Assembly (NCBI GenBank): GCA_030598645.1
Contig: JAUVPN010000002.1
Location: 1-24,463, forward strand
Source of the DNA: Hyphomicrobium sp.
GTDB lineage: Bacteria > Pseudomonadota > Alphaproteobacteria > Rhizobiales > Hyphomicrobiaceae
Reading direction: 5' to 3'
DNA: 24,463 nucleotides
Shown here: piece by piece, positions 23,497 to 24,463 of the stretch
How positions within the stretch are numbered: position 1 is the stretch's first letter
Layout of the letters: each line of letters begins with the position of its first letter
Notes under the pieces: model-generated
Databases searched by the model: none
The model's input: only the letters and a program-made list of their open reading frames with translations
Told to the model about the DNA's origin: nothing
Position numbers and translations under genes: made by a program

Positions 23497-24099
23497 GATC
23501 TTTCTCCCGTGTGTTTGACTTGGCGCTTGGGCCAGACTCCTCGGACCCGTTCATGCTTCAATGTCCCAGATCTGGTCGAGAGCCAGTCCCCTAGGGAACA
23601 GGCACGTTCCTGGGCAATACCTGACGCGCGGGCCACCGATTGGAACGAAACGGGAGACCGTAAGTTTGAGTGTGATTGCCACTGCCCCGGGAACGGCTTC
23701 CACGTTTCCTGAGCGAAGCCGGCTGGCGCGCATTAATCGAAGTGACCGCGTTTGCACGCGAGCAACTCAGCACACCATCAATTCAGGAAAGAGCGCGGCC
23801 AATATTTGCTTTTGACCAAAAGCGGACTTCGCTGCGCTTCTCTCGAATATGGCCCAGCGACTCCGAGTCGCCATTGTCGCTAGCCTCTGGCCTAGCTTCG
23901 TTCCCTGGGCACGCAAGCGCGACAAGCAGTTATCGAGCGGCGACTTCTGGCCCAGAAATAGGTGCCTCTCTTTTGGGGAAGGGCAGTCCTGCATTTATCA
24001 TTGTTGCAAGACTGGCTTTGTGATGCTTGATACGCCGTCGGCAGGCAATTTACCCTGAGGTCTTGAGATTTCTTGTGATGTGGAACGATCGGTAGTGTC
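23497..24099. other. Intergenic region with repeat-like DNA
   Basis: About 600 bases without a convincing gene. Open frames here (for example minus strand 23551-23757 and 23767-23994) lack ribosome sites and family character. The latter encodes KSAFGQKQI-type sequence that I recall from repeat-derived false ORFs of Bradyrhizobium. A perfect inverted repeat is present at 23808-23823. The upstream region of the AI-2E permease gene must be near 24000-24099, but no promoter stands out. Confidence 0.45.
23808..23823. repeat. Inverted repeat GCTTTT/AAAAGC with GGAC flank
   Basis: GCTTTT (23808-23813) and AAAAGC (23818-23823) flank GACC and are followed by GGAC. The resulting AAAAGCGGAC is the conserved arm of the intergenic repeat also seen in degenerate form at 4183-4204 and 22448-22475. 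Confidence 0.45.
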
Positions 24100-24463
24100 T
24101 TGAGCCGTGCAGAAAACTCGACCGACGCTTCGCAGAACAGGCTGGAAGGCCTGCCTGACAGGCGGCGCATTGGGAGGGAACCGGATAACACCCCACAGTT
24201 GGTGGATGCTCAGGGCGCCGGCACGTTTTCTGACATGTGGAGCTGGGCCGCGCGGATCTCGCAGATTGGGCTGTTCGTGCTGGCTATTGGTTATACGGCC
24301 TACATCACACAAAGTGTTCTCGTTCCGATTATCCTCTCTTGGGTCGTCGCGACCATCCTGCTGCCAATCGTGGACGTCCTAGAGCGCCACGGTTTTCCGC
24401 GAGCACTGATCGTCATCATCCTTATACTTGCTTTGCTTGCGGTCGTCGTGACGCTGATCGAAC
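24100..24463 (+). CDS. AI-2E family transporter, N-terminal part (3' end outside window)
   Basis: The frame is open from 24079 to the window end. No ideal start is visible: TTG 24100 is the first candidate and ATG 24235 a shorter one that begins just before the first helix. After a hydrophilic lead of about 45 residues (from 24100) come two membrane segments, IGLFVLAIGYTAYI and VLVPIILSWVVATILLPIVD, then VLERHGFPRALIVIILILAL. This order (helix, SVLVPIILSWVVA, LPIVDVLERHGFPR) is typical of the AI-2E/PerM permease family, which includes possible exporters of autoinducer-2 and Na+/H+ antiporters. The substrate cannot be told from this fragment. Confidence 0.75.
   Translation, partial: MSRAENSTDASQNRLEGLPDRRRIGREPDNTPQLVDAQGAGTFSDMWSWAARISQIGLFVLAIGYTAYITQSVLVPIILSWVVATILLPIVDVLERHGFPRALIVIILILALLAVVVTLIE

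Noticed and set aside
23551..24191. Several frames of 60-115 codons on both strands
   Set aside because: They lack ribosome sites and recognisable domains, overlap each other, and partly cover an inverted repeat.
24107..24382. 91-codon plus-strand frame
   Set aside because: It is an out-of-frame shadow of the AI-2E permease, which reads through to the window end in another frame with clear membrane segments.
1..24463. Search for tRNA or rRNA genes, CRISPR arrays, transposases and integrases
   Set aside because: No cloverleaf-like sequence, regularly spaced repeat array or transposase/integrase protein motif was seen by eye on either strand.

Overview
The window looks like chromosomal DNA of an alphaproteobacterium close to Bradyrhizobium. 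The evidence is the protein style (Pls/PosA synthetase, tandem PPK2 phosphotransferase, baeRF protein, AI-2E permease, DUF3604 and DUF1330 genes) and several degenerate copies of a short TCCGCT/AGCGGA inverted repeat of the kind scattered through Bradyrhizobium genomes. This assignment is an inference; no rRNA, tRNA or housekeeping marker is present. No transposase, integrase, CRISPR array or prophage was seen.

Left part (1-5600). The 3' end of a Pls/PosA-type carrier-protein synthetase overlaps a Sfp-type phosphopantetheinyl transferase that probably activates it. A zinc-phospholipase-C-like protein fused to a DUF4332 helix-hairpin-helix tail follows. Then comes a decayed stretch of about 960 bases with a likely 39-residue membrane protein on the minus strand and the signal-peptide end of a broken amidohydrolase. 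A VOC (glyoxalase-fold) protein follows, and then the C-terminal stub of a DsbA-fold (2-hydroxychromene-2-carboxylate isomerase-like) gene.

Minus-strand group (5610-11620). In transcription order: an exported amidohydrolase of the D-aminoacylase type, a DUF1330 protein, an exported DUF3604 protein (start overlaps the previous stop by 4 bases), and the AMPylase SelO.

Core (11837-19446). A seven-gene operon encodes a V/A-type rotary ATPase in the order B-D-I-K-E-DUF2764-A. The subunit set is the reduced bacterial one known from chlamydiae and spirochaetes, but the order is a circular permutation of their E-DUF2764-A-B-D-I-K order. Genes touch or overlap at nearly every junction. No C, F or G/H subunit is present. 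The K proteolipid keeps its buried glutamate, but a residue matching a sodium ligand of Enterococcus NtpK is replaced by phenylalanine. This is the most notable system in the window.

Right part (19488-24463). A tandem-domain polyphosphate:AMP phosphotransferase converges on the ATPase operon. Divergent from it is a baeRF-family (release-factor-1-like) protein. Together with the ATPase they suggest an energy- or stress-related neighbourhood (inference). The remainder is sparse: a small exported Arg-rich protein, a doubtful Cys-containing ORF, an acidic 67-residue protein, repeat-like DNA, and the start of an AI-2E family permease cut by the window end.
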